A DNA stretch of 44,284 nucleotides from Prochlorococcus sp. AG-409-J03 (GTDB taxonomy: Bacteria; Cyanobacteriota; Cyanobacteriia; PCC-6307; Cyanobiaceae), in contig QCJZ01000004.1 in the NCBI GenBank assembly GCA_003215695.1, positions 1 through 44,284 of the forward strand, written 5' to 3'. The notes beneath the pieces are model-generated. The model saw nothing but the letters and a program-made list of their open reading frames with translations, did not search any database and had not been told where the DNA came from. The stretch's first letter is position 1; the number at the start of each line of letters is the position of its first letter. This document shows, in pieces, positions 8,797 through 16,014 of the stretch. The translations under genes and the position numbers were made by a program.

Positions 8797-9803
8797 GAAT
8801 TCAATCTATTAACAATGATTTAAATGGAATTTTCCCTAATTATGTAAGAGATGATTTCCTTTTTTCTTTTGATAGGTATCTTTTATTTCTCGAAGGCTTG
8901 TCGATTAATCCTTCACTTTTTTTTCATAAATGGTCTGATATCGATACTCAATCTGTTGTCGATAAATACTGGAAACCAAAAACAAAATCAGATTGGAAAT
9001 GGGCATTGGCCTTTCCATTTTTTTCCTTGTTAGAAAATTATATTACTTTTATCAATAAACCAGTAATAATTGGATTTTCAGGACTACCAGGATGTGGAAA
9101 ATCCACTTTAGGTTATTGGATTGATATTGTCGCTAGAGAGCTGGATTTAGATATAAGCGTTATATCTTTGGATGATTATTATTTGCCTGGACAAGAAATG
9201 GATATGGCAATTAATGGTAATCCATGGAATGTTCCTAGAGGCTTCCCAGGCAGTCATTCTCTCGATTTATTAGATCAATCATTAGAGTCTTTTTTGAAAA
9301 CAGGTGTTTTGAGAAGTCCTGTTTTTGATAAGTCTTTAAGAGATGGGAAAGGAGATAGGGCAGGATGGAGAGAATCTATACCTAAGGTTTTAATTTTGGA
9401 GGGGTGGTTTGTAGGGTGCGAACCCGTTTCAGATTTATCTAAATTAGATGAATTGACTGATGAAGAGAGTAATTTGTCATTAACTCAAAATGAAAGAGAA
9501 TATCGTATTTTGATTCAAGATTCACTTCATGAATATAGTAAAATCTGGCGTAAACTTGACAAGATCTGGCATCTTAAATCCTCTGAATTTAACAATACAA
9601 TTCTATGGAAATCACAACAAGAATCTGAATTGATTAAATTAAAAGGTTCAGGCTTGAAAGGCAGCAAGTTAACTGATTTTATACGTATGATTCAAACTTC
9701 GATTCCACAGAAAACATTATCTTTTATCAGTTCAGATACTACAGTTGAAATTAACCAATATCGTAGAATTAAGAGTCTAAGAACTGTTGATTATCATTTT
9801 TGA
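8793..9803 (+). CDS. D-glycerate 3-kinase, P-loop type
   Basis: A P-loop kinase of the plant/cyanobacterial GLYK type, 336 aa. Walker A is GLPGCGKST at residues 97-105 in IIGFSGLPGCGKSTLGYW. Typical downstream segments are VISLDDYYLP, GNPWNVPRGFPGSHSLDLL, then RSPVFDKSLRDGKGDRAGW and LILEGWFVGC. It phosphorylates D-glycerate to 3-phosphoglycerate, as in photorespiration, and here could return glycerate released from glucosylglycerate. An N-terminal region of about 85 residues precedes the P-loop. The start overlaps the stop of the phosphatase gene (ATGA), so translation is probably coupled. It ends the operon. Confidence 0.88.
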   Translation: MRIQSINNDLNGIFPNYVRDDFLFSFDRYLLFLEGLSINPSLFFHKWSDIDTQSVVDKYWKPKTKSDWKWALAFPFFSLLENYITFINKPVIIGFSGLPGCGKSTLGYWIDIVARELDLDISVISLDDYYLPGQEMDMAINGNPWNVPRGFPGSHSLDLLDQSLESFLKTGVLRSPVFDKSLRDGKGDRAGWRESIPKVLILEGWFVGCEPVSDLSKLDELTDEESNLSLTQNEREYRILIQDSLHEYSKIWRKLDKIWHLKSSEFNNTILWKSQQESELIKLKGSGLKGSKLTDFIRMIQTSIPQKTLSFISSDTTVEINQYRRIKSLRTVDYHF

Positions 9804-9938
9804 TATTCTTAAGCTTCTTAAATAGTGGATATCGTAAATCTTATAGTTTTATCTCTACCTTATTTTTTGTTAAAGTTTTATCTTTTATTCTTTTAACACT
9901 CTATCATTCTTAAATATATATCTACTCATGCGTATAAT

Positions 9939-10316
9939 ATGGCTTCATATGTCTATTTGATTCGAAATGGTGATTTATATAATATCGGTTTTACTAACAA
10001 TCTTGAACGGACAAGAATTGATTTGCGGCCAGGAGAATTGGTTTCTTTTTTGATTACTGAAAAACCCGAGCCATTGATTAGGAATCTTAGAAAGATATAT
10101 GTTGATAATAGATTACCTGGATCTGATTATTATCGACTTGCTAATTCACAAGTAAACGAATGTAGATCTTTGCTAGAGGTCGATGGCGTGAATAATTATT
10201 TCCAACCTTTTTTCAAAGGTCCTACTTTATTTATATTCTTCATTTCTACTTGGCTTTTATTAACTTATATGATTATAGAGTTTGCAGTTGAACCCATCCT
10301 AACTCGCTTTAGCTAG
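9939..10316 (+). CDS. GIY-YIG-like domain protein with C-terminal membrane span
   Basis: 125 aa. The N-terminus YVYLIRNGDLYNIGFTNNLERT (residues 4-25) resembles the GIY-YIG/T5orf172 nuclease strand-loop-strand, with YVYLI for GIY and YNIGFT for YIG. The segment NRLPGSDYYRL matches the usual RxxGEWFxL region, but the expected catalytic glutamate in the helix before it is not evident (PLIRNLRKIY), so nuclease activity is doubtful. A hydrophobic segment at about residues 95-118 (TLFIFFISTWLLLTYMIIEF) predicts anchoring to a membrane. The function is unknown; a sensor or DNA-tethering role would be speculation. Confidence 0.65.
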   Translation: MASYVYLIRNGDLYNIGFTNNLERTRIDLRPGELVSFLITEKPEPLIRNLRKIYVDNRLPGSDYYRLANSQVNECRSLLEVDGVNNYFQPFFKGPTLFIFFISTWLLLTYMIIEFAVEPILTRFS

Positions 10317-10405
10317 TTGTTCCTCTTATGATTCAATAGATTAATGATTTATAAAGAATGATAACTACAAAAATTTGATTTTCTTGTTAAATTAAAAGCA
10401 TATAT

Positions 10406-10555
10406 TTGAATTCAACAAATTTGAATTTATCTAATTTCTTGATTTTTGCATCACTACCATTTGTACTTACTGCTATTTTCTTTGGTACTAAAAATGGATA
10501 TTACAATAGCGACGACTATGAAGGAGATGGTTGCGCTCATGATGTTCAGAGATGA
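10406..10555 (+). CDS. putative small membrane protein with acidic tail, 49 aa
   Basis: The open frame starts at TTG 10406 (or TTG 10421) and ends at TGA 10553. The product has one hydrophobic helix (NFLIFASLPFVLTAIFFGTK) followed by a charged tail (NGYYNSDDYEGDGCAHDVQR). The layout recalls small single-helix subunits of thylakoid complexes, but I cannot assign it to one. No ATG is available, so the start is uncertain. It lies between the GIY-YIG-like gene and a convergent secreted-protein gene. Confidence 0.5.
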   Translation: MNSTNLNLSNFLIFASLPFVLTAIFFGTKNGYYNSDDYEGDGCAHDVQR

Positions 10556-10591
10556 TGAATTTATTCAATCAATTTTTAATTGACCATTTTT

Positions 10592-10879
10592 TCATTTGCT
10601 AATTGCTGTATTTTTTATGCATGTCCATTTGCTGTCAAATTGCCAGACAGGTTTGTAAATATCATCCTCAATTTTCTTTCCAGCTTCTATACACATTCTT
10701 TTAGTGCCCATTGGAATGGCAAATAGAGAAGGACTTGTTATTCCACTAACCTGTGGTTTCCCTCCTGGTCCTTGCCTATAACTGCCTATTACTAGCCAGT
10801 AATCAGCTTTAGCCTTTTCCTGTAAACCGATAAGTGACGTTAGAGCAAGAATTAATGACAATATAATTTTTTGCCTCAT
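10592..10879 (-). CDS. small secreted protein, 95 aa
   Basis: It starts with a clear Sec signal peptide: basic MRQK, a hydrophobic core IILSLILALTSLIG, and a cleavage site after AKA at about residue 25. The mature part of about 70 residues begins DYWLVIGSYRQGPGG and contains two cysteines (in KRMCIEAG and KWTCIKN) that could form a disulfide in the periplasm. I do not recognise the family and propose no function. It is divergent from uppP. Confidence 0.65.
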   Translation of the reverse strand: MRQKIILSLILALTSLIGLQEKAKADYWLVIGSYRQGPGGKPQVSGITSPSLFAIPMGTKRMCIEAGKKIEDDIYKPVWQFDSKWTCIKNTAISK

Positions 10880-10958
10880 GATTTATTTTTGGAATATTGT
10901 CTATACTAATTGAATAATTCTAGAAATTAGGGAGCTTGTTATTTATTATTTTATTAAT

Positions 10959-11798
10959 ATGCCTTTAGAAATTAGTTCTTATATATTTATTATCTTTAAA
11001 TCATTTTTCTTAGGTCTTGTTCAAGGATTTACTGAGTTCCTTCCGATTAGTAGTACAGCTCATTTAAAGGTTTTACCTTATCTCTTTGGGTGGGATGACC
11101 CTGGGGTGTCTTTTTCAGCTTCTATTCAATTAGGAAGTGCATTAGCTATTATTTATTATTTTAGAAAAAAAATTAGTTTAATTCTTTATTCTTTTTTTTC
11201 AATTTCTTATCAAAATGATTTTTCAAAAAACGAGAATACTAGACTTGGAACTTACATTTTTGTAGCAAGTATTCCAATCTTGATTATTGGCTTATTGATT
11301 AAATTATTATGGACTAATTTTTCAGATTCGAATTTCAGAGGTTTATTTTCCATAGGCATTATATCTATTGTTATGTCTATACTTTTAGCTCTTGCAGAAA
11401 TTTATGGTAAAAAAAATAAAATATTTAAGGATGTTAATTTTAAAGATATTATTCTACTAGGCCTTGCCCAATCTCTTGCTTTATTCCCTGGAGTTTCTCG
11501 ATCTGGTATTACGTTGACTTCAGCATTGTTTTCTGGTATAGAAAGAAAAACAGCAGCCAGGCTCAGTTTTTTGGTCGGACTTCCAGCTGTTTCTATTTCT
11601 GGAGTCGTTGAATTATTTACCTTATTAAGAACTTTATCCATATTAGATATTGTACCTGTCATAATAGGAATTATATCTTCTTTCTTTTCGTCGATAATTG
11701 CTATTGACTTGTTCCTTAGGTTCTTAGGTAAAAATAATACTTTTGTCTTCGTTTATTATCGTTTAGCCTTTGGCATTTTTATTTTGTCAATATTATAA
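10959..11798 (+). CDS. uppP: undecaprenyl-diphosphatase
   Basis: An integral membrane enzyme of the BacA/UppP family, 279 aa. It removes the terminal phosphate from undecaprenyl diphosphate, recycling the lipid carrier for peptidoglycan and other cell-surface polymers. Motif 1 is LVQGFTEFLPISSTAHL at residues 20-36, with E26 and H35 corresponding to the essential E21 and H30 of E. coli. Motif 2 is LFPGVSRSGITLTSALFSG, with the catalytic arginine in VSRSG. The length is normal and about seven to eight transmembrane segments are visible. Loss of function in other bacteria raises bacitracin sensitivity. Confidence 0.95.
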   Translation: MPLEISSYIFIIFKSFFLGLVQGFTEFLPISSTAHLKVLPYLFGWDDPGVSFSASIQLGSALAIIYYFRKKISLILYSFFSISYQNDFSKNENTRLGTYIFVASIPILIIGLLIKLLWTNFSDSNFRGLFSIGIISIVMSILLALAEIYGKKNKIFKDVNFKDIILLGLAQSLALFPGVSRSGITLTSALFSGIERKTAARLSFLVGLPAVSISGVVELFTLLRTLSILDIVPVIIGIISSFFSSIIAIDLFLRFLGKNNTFVFVYYRLAFGIFILSIL

Positions 11799-11856
11799 AT
11801 ATTACTTTTTAATATTCTTTGGTTTAAGATTGCTTTATGATATTTATTTTGTATTA

Positions 11857-12015
11857 ATGAAGGCTTTAACTAGTTTATTCATTGTTTCTTTTGGTGAGAT
11901 TGATATTCCACCATTACTCTTTGGTCTAATTATCTTTTTAACTTTATTCGTATTTTTAGCAGTTCTAATTAGTACAACAAAGCTAATTCAGTCTCTAGTC
12001 AGCGATTCTGATTAG
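11857..12015 (+). CDS. small membrane protein, 52 aa
   Basis: I start it at the internal ATG 11857, because a longer frame opening at 11770 would overlap the 3' end of uppP. The product begins MKALTSLFIVSFGEIDIPP and then has a hydrophobic helix (LLFGLIIFLTLFVFLAVLIS) and a short polar end. It is a single-span membrane protein directly downstream of uppP on the same strand, and its stop is 17 bases from the convergent tRNA gene. Function unknown. Confidence 0.5.
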   Translation: MKALTSLFIVSFGEIDIPPLLFGLIIFLTLFVFLAVLISTTKLIQSLVSDSD

Positions 12016-12032
12016 TAATATTTGAGAAGTAA

Positions 12033-12106
12033 TCGGAACGGCGGGATTTGAACCCACGACCCCCACTACCCCAAAGTGGTGCGCTACCAAGCTGCGCTAC
12101 GTCCCG
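12033..12106 (-). tRNA. tRNA-Pro (anticodon GGG)
   Basis: A 74-base cloverleaf on the minus strand. The acceptor stem is CGGGACG paired with CGTTCCG, with discriminator A. The D arm is GCGC/GCGC with loop AGCTTGGTA. The anticodon stem CCACT/AGTGG encloses the loop TTGGGGT, which places GGG at positions 34-36. The variable loop is GGGTC. The T arm is GTGGG/CCCGC around TTCAAAT. CCA is not encoded in the gene. It sits between the small uppP-proximal gene and the gene at 12140. Confidence 0.95.
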
Positions 12107-12139
12107 TGATTTCAAATTATCATAAGGTCTTGCTTATAG

Positions 12140-12472
12140 TTATATTTTTAATGATTTCCATTTAATTCTTTTTTTAGACTTTCTATTTATTCGTCTAATG
12201 AGCGAATTCCTGCTTTCATTTGAATACCCGTGAATAGATAGTTTTTTAGCCATTAATCTTAATTCGTAGATATTCATCTTTGAGAGTTTTAATTCGGCTT
12301 CTTTTTCCCAAGCAACTCCCTCATTTGGCAAAATACCTTTATGTTGTGATGCTTCAACTGTATAGATCAATTCAGCAAGATATTCAGGAATAATTACAAT
12401 TAATATTGCAAGAACATTGTATAAATTTATTCTTGCTCTTTCTAATTTCTTTTCTAATTTATTGTTTTTCAT
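12140..12472 (-). CDS. membrane protein with SAP/Rho-N-like tail, 110 aa
   Basis: A hydrophobic segment at about residues 17-37 (LYNVLAILIVIIPEYLAELIY) is followed by a polar linker. A C-terminal helix pair at about 64-97 (SKMNIYELRLMAKKLSIHGY, then SNESRNSLIRRINRK) resembles the SAP or Rho N-terminal fold: ELR..AK.L.I.GYS..SR..LI..I. Such domains bind nucleic acid, and the tail is very basic (KSKKRIKWKSLKI). Membrane attachment combined with a nucleic-acid-binding-like domain is unusual; the assignment rests on pattern only. Confidence 0.55.
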   Translation of the reverse strand: MKNNKLEKKLERARINLYNVLAILIVIIPEYLAELIYTVEASQHKGILPNEGVAWEKEAELKLSKMNIYELRLMAKKLSIHGYSNESRNSLIRRINRKSKKRIKWKSLKI

Positions 12473-12511
12473 ATGTTTATATTTTATAGTCCATGAACTA
12501 TTTTATGTCCG

Positions 12512-12676
12512 TTAGTTTGGATTAGTTATTTCAGTATTTAATGAGCTATCCATCCAATAAATTCTTTGCTCTTGTTCAATTTTCGTAGATTTAAAACTAA
12601 ATACTAAAAAGAATATCAATAATAATGTTGCCAATATTATTAGTAATACTGTTCTATCCGGTAATTGATCATTCAT
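12512..12676 (-). CDS. small single-span membrane protein, 54 aa
   Basis: The ATG at 12676 overlaps the TAA of msrA by one base (TAATG), so translation is probably coupled. The product starts MNDQLPDRT, has a hydrophobic helix (VLLIILATLLLIFFLVFSF) and a polar tail (KSTKIEQEQRIYWMDSS and on). The frame is open over 55 codons with codon use like its neighbours. No family is recognised. Confidence 0.55.
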   Translation of the reverse strand: MNDQLPDRTVLLIILATLLLIFFLVFSFKSTKIEQEQRIYWMDSSLNTEITNPN

Positions 12677-13425
12677 TATAAATTTGAATCTATAGGTGTA
12701 TTTTCTCCTCTAAGAATACAATGACTTATATTCCAATCGTAGTTCAACCAAATCTTATCACTAAGTCTAAAATTTGAGCCTTTAAAATCTTTAAAAGCTA
12801 CCTTTGTTGGCATCGCCGAGCAATATGGTCTGCTTCCAGGCTTGGCTAAGTATTGTTGATGATAATCTTCTGCAAAATAGAACTTAATATCATTTTCAAT
12901 TTCTGTAGTAATGTTGCCAAAACCATTAACTTCTAATTCTTTTTGATAGCTTTTTTTGCTTTCTATTGCTTTGGTTAATTGATTTTTACTTGACGTGTAA
13001 ATCGCAGATCTATATTGGGTTCCATTATCATTACCTTGTCGATTGCCTTGTGTAGGATCATGGCATTCCCAAAATAATTTTAGTAGGTCGCTTATATCAA
13101 TTTTAGTGTTATTCCAAACGACTCTCACTACTTCAGTATGACCTGTAAGGCCAGTGCATACATCTCTATAGCTTGGATTATCCTTTTCTCCTCCAGCATA
13201 TCCAACGGCTGTAGTGATAACGCCAGGCAGCCTCCAAAAACCTTTCTCAGCCCCCCAAAAGCAGCCGCATCCGAATAGTATTTCTTGCTCATCATCTTTT
13301 AGATTTGCATAAAGATCATTATTTAAAATTGTATGTAGCACTTTCTTATTTTGATTTACTGTATTTTTGTCAGGATATAGTTTATCAATTAAAAGTGTTA
13401 AATTCTGAACTATTTTTTTTATCAT
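12676..13425 (-). CDS. msrA: peptide methionine sulfoxide reductase MsrA
   Basis: Reduces methionine S-sulfoxide in proteins using thioredoxin, an oxidative-damage repair enzyme. The active site motif is GCFW at residues 54-57, with catalytic Cys55, inside FGCGCFWGAEKGFW. Typical segments follow: GVITTAVGYAGG, YRDVCTGLTGHTEVV, FWECHDPTQGNRQGNDNGTQ, and YFAEDYHQQYLAKPG. The protein is 249 aa, longer than the common form of about 210 because of an N-terminal extension of about 48 residues. A second cysteine (C53) sits two positions before the catalytic one. It overlaps by one base with the small gene downstream. Confidence 0.95.
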   Translation of the reverse strand: MIKKIVQNLTLLIDKLYPDKNTVNQNKKVLHTILNNDLYANLKDDEQEILFGCGCFWGAEKGFWRLPGVITTAVGYAGGEKDNPSYRDVCTGLTGHTEVVRVVWNNTKIDISDLLKLFWECHDPTQGNRQGNDNGTQYRSAIYTSSKNQLTKAIESKKSYQKELEVNGFGNITTEIENDIKFYFAEDYHQQYLAKPGSRPYCSAMPTKVAFKDFKGSNFRLSDKIWLNYDWNISHCILRGENTPIDSNL

Positions 13426-13428
13426 AAT

Positions 13429-13674
13429 TTAATTTGTTTTTTCGATCGTTATATGATTTATAAGTGTAGTAACAAATGCAAACAATAAGAAAGGGAGACT
13501 TAATACAAGAATTAAACCTACACCAACAAGAGCAAAAACAGGTCTTGATGAGCCCATGAGAGCAAGGCCGGCCGCAAGACTTACAAAAATCACGCCCATC
13601 CAAGCAAGTACTTGAATATAGATATCACCAAATTCAAGGTCGCATATAAGTTTATATTTGCTTAATCCGGTCAT
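13429..13674 (-). CDS. small two-span membrane protein, 81 aa
   Basis: The protein begins MTGLSKYKLICDLEFGDIYIQ, then has two hydrophobic helices (VLAWMGVIFVSLAAGLALMG and PVFALVGVGLILVLSLPFLL, running into FAFVTTLI) separated by a short SSR turn. A two-span hairpin in the membrane is expected. The stop codon is three bases from the msrA frame on the same strand, so it probably heads an operon with msrA and the 54-aa gene. Family and function are not recognised. Confidence 0.6.
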   Translation of the reverse strand: MTGLSKYKLICDLEFGDIYIQVLAWMGVIFVSLAAGLALMGSSRPVFALVGVGLILVLSLPFLLFAFVTTLINHITIEKTN

Positions 13675-13715
13675 GATTTTTTAATTATCTTAATGAAAAT
13701 AATTGTTTTTATATT

Positions 13716-13736
13716 TTATATCTAACTTAGATATAA
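13716..13736. repeat. 21-base palindrome between two minus-strand genes
   Basis: TTATATCTAA is followed by one base and then its exact reverse complement TTAGATATAA. It lies in the 90-base gap after the ABC transporter gene and before the ATG at 13674. The arms are too close for a normal hairpin loop, so a protein-binding operator is as likely as an RNA structure. The arms are AT-rich, so chance is not excluded. Confidence 0.5.
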
Positions 13737-13764
13737 TTAATTAAAAAACTATAATTAGTAATGA

Positions 13765-15516
13765 TTAACCATCTGATTGAATTTGCTCTTTAGCTTTTTC
13801 TCTTTCCCACATGCTTTTGTATAAACCGTTTTTCCTTATTAAGTCTTGATGAGTTCCTTCTTGTACTATTTTCCCATCATCCATCACTAATATACGATCA
13901 CATGATGCTGCTGCTGATAGTTGGTGGCTGATCATTATTACCGTCTTACTATATTGGCTTTTTATTGTTTTAAGTATTGCAGCAGCAGTTTTATTGTCCA
14001 CACTTGCTAAGGCATCATCAAGAACAATTATTTTAGAGTCTATTAATAATGCCCTACTGAGAGCTGTACGTTGTCTTTGTCCCCCGCTTAGAGTGATACC
14101 CCTTTCTCCTACAAGTGTTTTAAAACCATCTGGAAAGCCCTTTATGTCATCTGTCATTCGTGCTTCATAGGCAGATTCCTGAACTTTTTTTATTGATGCT
14201 TCTGGATTTCCGTATTTAATATTTTCTGCAAGAGTTTCTGTAAAAAGATATCCCTCTTGAGGCACTAAGGCGATATTGCTTCTTAACTGTTCTAACTTGA
14301 TATTGGTTACATCATTATCGTCTAAAAACAAGGTCCCTCCATCAACATTTATCATTCGTCCTAAAGATCTTGCCAATGTTGTTTTGCCGCAGCCCACAGG
14401 GCCAACTAAGGCAACTATTTCCCCTGGATTTATTATAAATGAAATTTGATCAAGTATATTTCTGGATGAATCTTCATACTTTATGGATAAATTTTTTGCT
14501 TCTAATTTTCCTTGAATCGGCTTAGATATTCTAATCGTATTGGTTTTGTCTTTGATTGTCGGTTCTTGACTTAGTAATTCTTCAACTCTCTCTAAACTTA
14601 CTTGTCCTAATTGGAAAGTGTTTAGTGTGAATCCTAATAAGGCTGTTGGAAAAACCAGCCTCTCTACATAAAGAATTAATGCAACTAAACCTCCAACAGT
14701 AAGGCTTCCATTGCTTAATTGCCCGCTCCCAATAGCTATAAGTAGAAGCAAAGATATTGAGGATAAACCTTGAAGAAGTGGAAAAAGTGTGCTCGCAGTT
14801 CTTGCAAGATTAATTGCTGCATCCCTATATCTGATATTTAATTTGTTGAATGCTTCTTGTTCTGCATATTCTTGACCATAAATTTTAATAGCGCTTATGC
14901 CAGAAAGATCTTCTTGAATTAATTCACTTAATTCTGATAATGCTTTTTGTTGCCTTTTTCTTTGTTTGACCATCCTTCCACCGAACAACCCAACGGTACC
15001 AAGCAAAATTGGGTATACAGAAATAGCAAAGAAAGTTAAAAGTGGATCGATTGAAAGCATTGCTGGCAATGTGAATGTATATGCCAAAAATGTGTTTGTA
15101 AGACTTAGTACCGTAAAACCAAGCAATCTTCTAATGTTTTCTAAATCGCTAGTTGCTCTTGTTATGACTTCACCAGTTCCTATGGTTTGAACCCATCCAG
15201 GATCTTGTTTCAGCATGTGATCAAATAATTTTTGTCTTAATGAAACTTCTACTTGTCTACCAACTCCAAATACGAGTTGCCTAGATATCAACCTCGCCCC
15301 CCCCATAACTGTTGCCATGACTATTAACCATGTCGACTTGTCTAAGACATATGAAAATGTAAATCCTTCCTTTAAATCATCAACGATCTTTCTAACTTCC
15401 ATTGGAATAGCAACGCTTAGAATATTTACAAAAATCAGTGCGAAAGCACCAAGTATTAGCTCTTTCTTGTGTGGTCTCAGGTAGTTTTTTATTAGATCAA
15501 GTCTTAATGCAGCCAT
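13765..15516 (-). CDS. ABC exporter, fused membrane and ATPase domains (MsbA/Mdl type)
   Basis: A 583-aa half-transporter: an N-terminal six-helix exporter domain (about residues 1-310) and a C-terminal ATPase. Walker A is GPVGCGKTT at about 369-377; the signature is LSGGQRQRTALSRALL; Walker B is KIIVLDDALASVD; and the switch is MISHQL. The residue after Walker B Asp500 is Asp501 where a catalytic glutamate is usual. That change is known in the asymmetric partners of heterodimeric exporters (the MdlA/YheI-like group). No partner half is adjacent, so a partner would have to be encoded elsewhere. Substrate unknown; lipids or drugs are typical for the group. Confidence 0.85.
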   Translation of the reverse strand: MAALRLDLIKNYLRPHKKELILGAFALIFVNILSVAIPMEVRKIVDDLKEGFTFSYVLDKSTWLIVMATVMGGARLISRQLVFGVGRQVEVSLRQKLFDHMLKQDPGWVQTIGTGEVITRATSDLENIRRLLGFTVLSLTNTFLAYTFTLPAMLSIDPLLTFFAISVYPILLGTVGLFGGRMVKQRKRQQKALSELSELIQEDLSGISAIKIYGQEYAEQEAFNKLNIRYRDAAINLARTASTLFPLLQGLSSISLLLLIAIGSGQLSNGSLTVGGLVALILYVERLVFPTALLGFTLNTFQLGQVSLERVEELLSQEPTIKDKTNTIRISKPIQGKLEAKNLSIKYEDSSRNILDQISFIINPGEIVALVGPVGCGKTTLARSLGRMINVDGGTLFLDDNDVTNIKLEQLRSNIALVPQEGYLFTETLAENIKYGNPEASIKKVQESAYEARMTDDIKGFPDGFKTLVGERGITLSGGQRQRTALSRALLIDSKIIVLDDALASVDNKTAAAILKTIKSQYSKTVIMISHQLSAAASCDRILVMDDGKIVQEGTHQDLIRKNGLYKSMWEREKAKEQIQSDG

Positions 15517-15590
15517 TCTTTTATTAATATGCCCACTAACCTAGGCAATATAAGCCCATGAATGCGAGCAAAATCCAATCTAACTAATTT

Positions 15591-15902
15591 ATGAACGAGG
15601 CTCAAAATCATCCCCTGTATTCAACAGATCGTGAAAATCTTGATCGTTTATGTGCCATAGAGTCCCCAACTTCTAATGATTTTGTTGAAATAGCTAGATT
15701 ATTAATCCGCTATCAAGATTTCAACGGTGCTGAAGATCTTAATTCCGATATGGAAAAATTGTTAAAGAAATGGAGTATCAATCGGGATAAATTAGAGGCA
15801 ATAACAAGGAAATTATGGTCAGAGGGATTTCGTCCTACAAGTCATTCAAGTCCTGATAACGTTGGTTCTGGGTTTGATACGTCAGATTCGTCTCAATCTT
15901 AA
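15591..15902 (+). CDS. DUF3288 family protein
   Basis: 103 aa, soluble. The sequence NHPLYSTDRENLDRLCA, then NDFVEIARLLIRYQDFNGAED and LLKKWSINRDKLEAITRKLW, matches the cyanobacterial DUF3288 pattern (HPxYxxDR, LARLxIRYxGFxGAxD, LxKWxxxxxxLxxxTRxIW). The last 20 residues are a low-complexity Ser/Asp tail. Function is unknown. It is divergent from the ABC transporter gene and followed by a probable AT-rich terminator. Confidence 0.8.
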   Translation: MNEAQNHPLYSTDRENLDRLCAIESPTSNDFVEIARLLIRYQDFNGAEDLNSDMEKLLKKWSINRDKLEAITRKLWSEGFRPTSHSSPDNVGSGFDTSDSSQS

Positions 15903-15908
15903 TGTTAG

Positions 15909-15936
15909 GAAATTATTTTTTTATTTAAATAATTTC
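15909..15936 (+). terminator. probable weak intrinsic terminator after DUF3288 gene
   Basis: GAAATTATTT at 15909-15918 pairs perfectly with AAATAATTTC at 15927-15936, with an eight-base loop TTTTATTT. The site starts seven bases after the stop codon and is followed by a short T stretch. The stem is AT-rich, so efficiency is uncertain. Confidence 0.4.
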
Positions 15937-16014
15937 TTTAGTTGATATATTAATAATTAAGTTATAAAAAATATTCTGCTAGGAATACTTAGCTTCCAAG
16001 CATTCTTCCGATAA

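Noticed and set aside
9828-9899. 23-codon hydrophobic frame starting GTG between the glycerate kinase and GIY-YIG genes
   Set aside because: Very short, a weak start, a single run of Leu/Phe codons expected from T-rich DNA, no ribosome site.
11770-11856. Extended N-terminus of the small gene after uppP
   Set aside because: It overlaps the uppP coding end and is rich in Tyr/Phe from the alternate frame; the internal ATG at 11857 is better.
15558-15594. Two mini-ORFs before the DUF3288 gene, one ending in ATGA with its start
   Set aside because: Nine or ten codons without regulatory amino-acid runs; in AT-rich DNA such frames are common, and no attenuator structure is visible.
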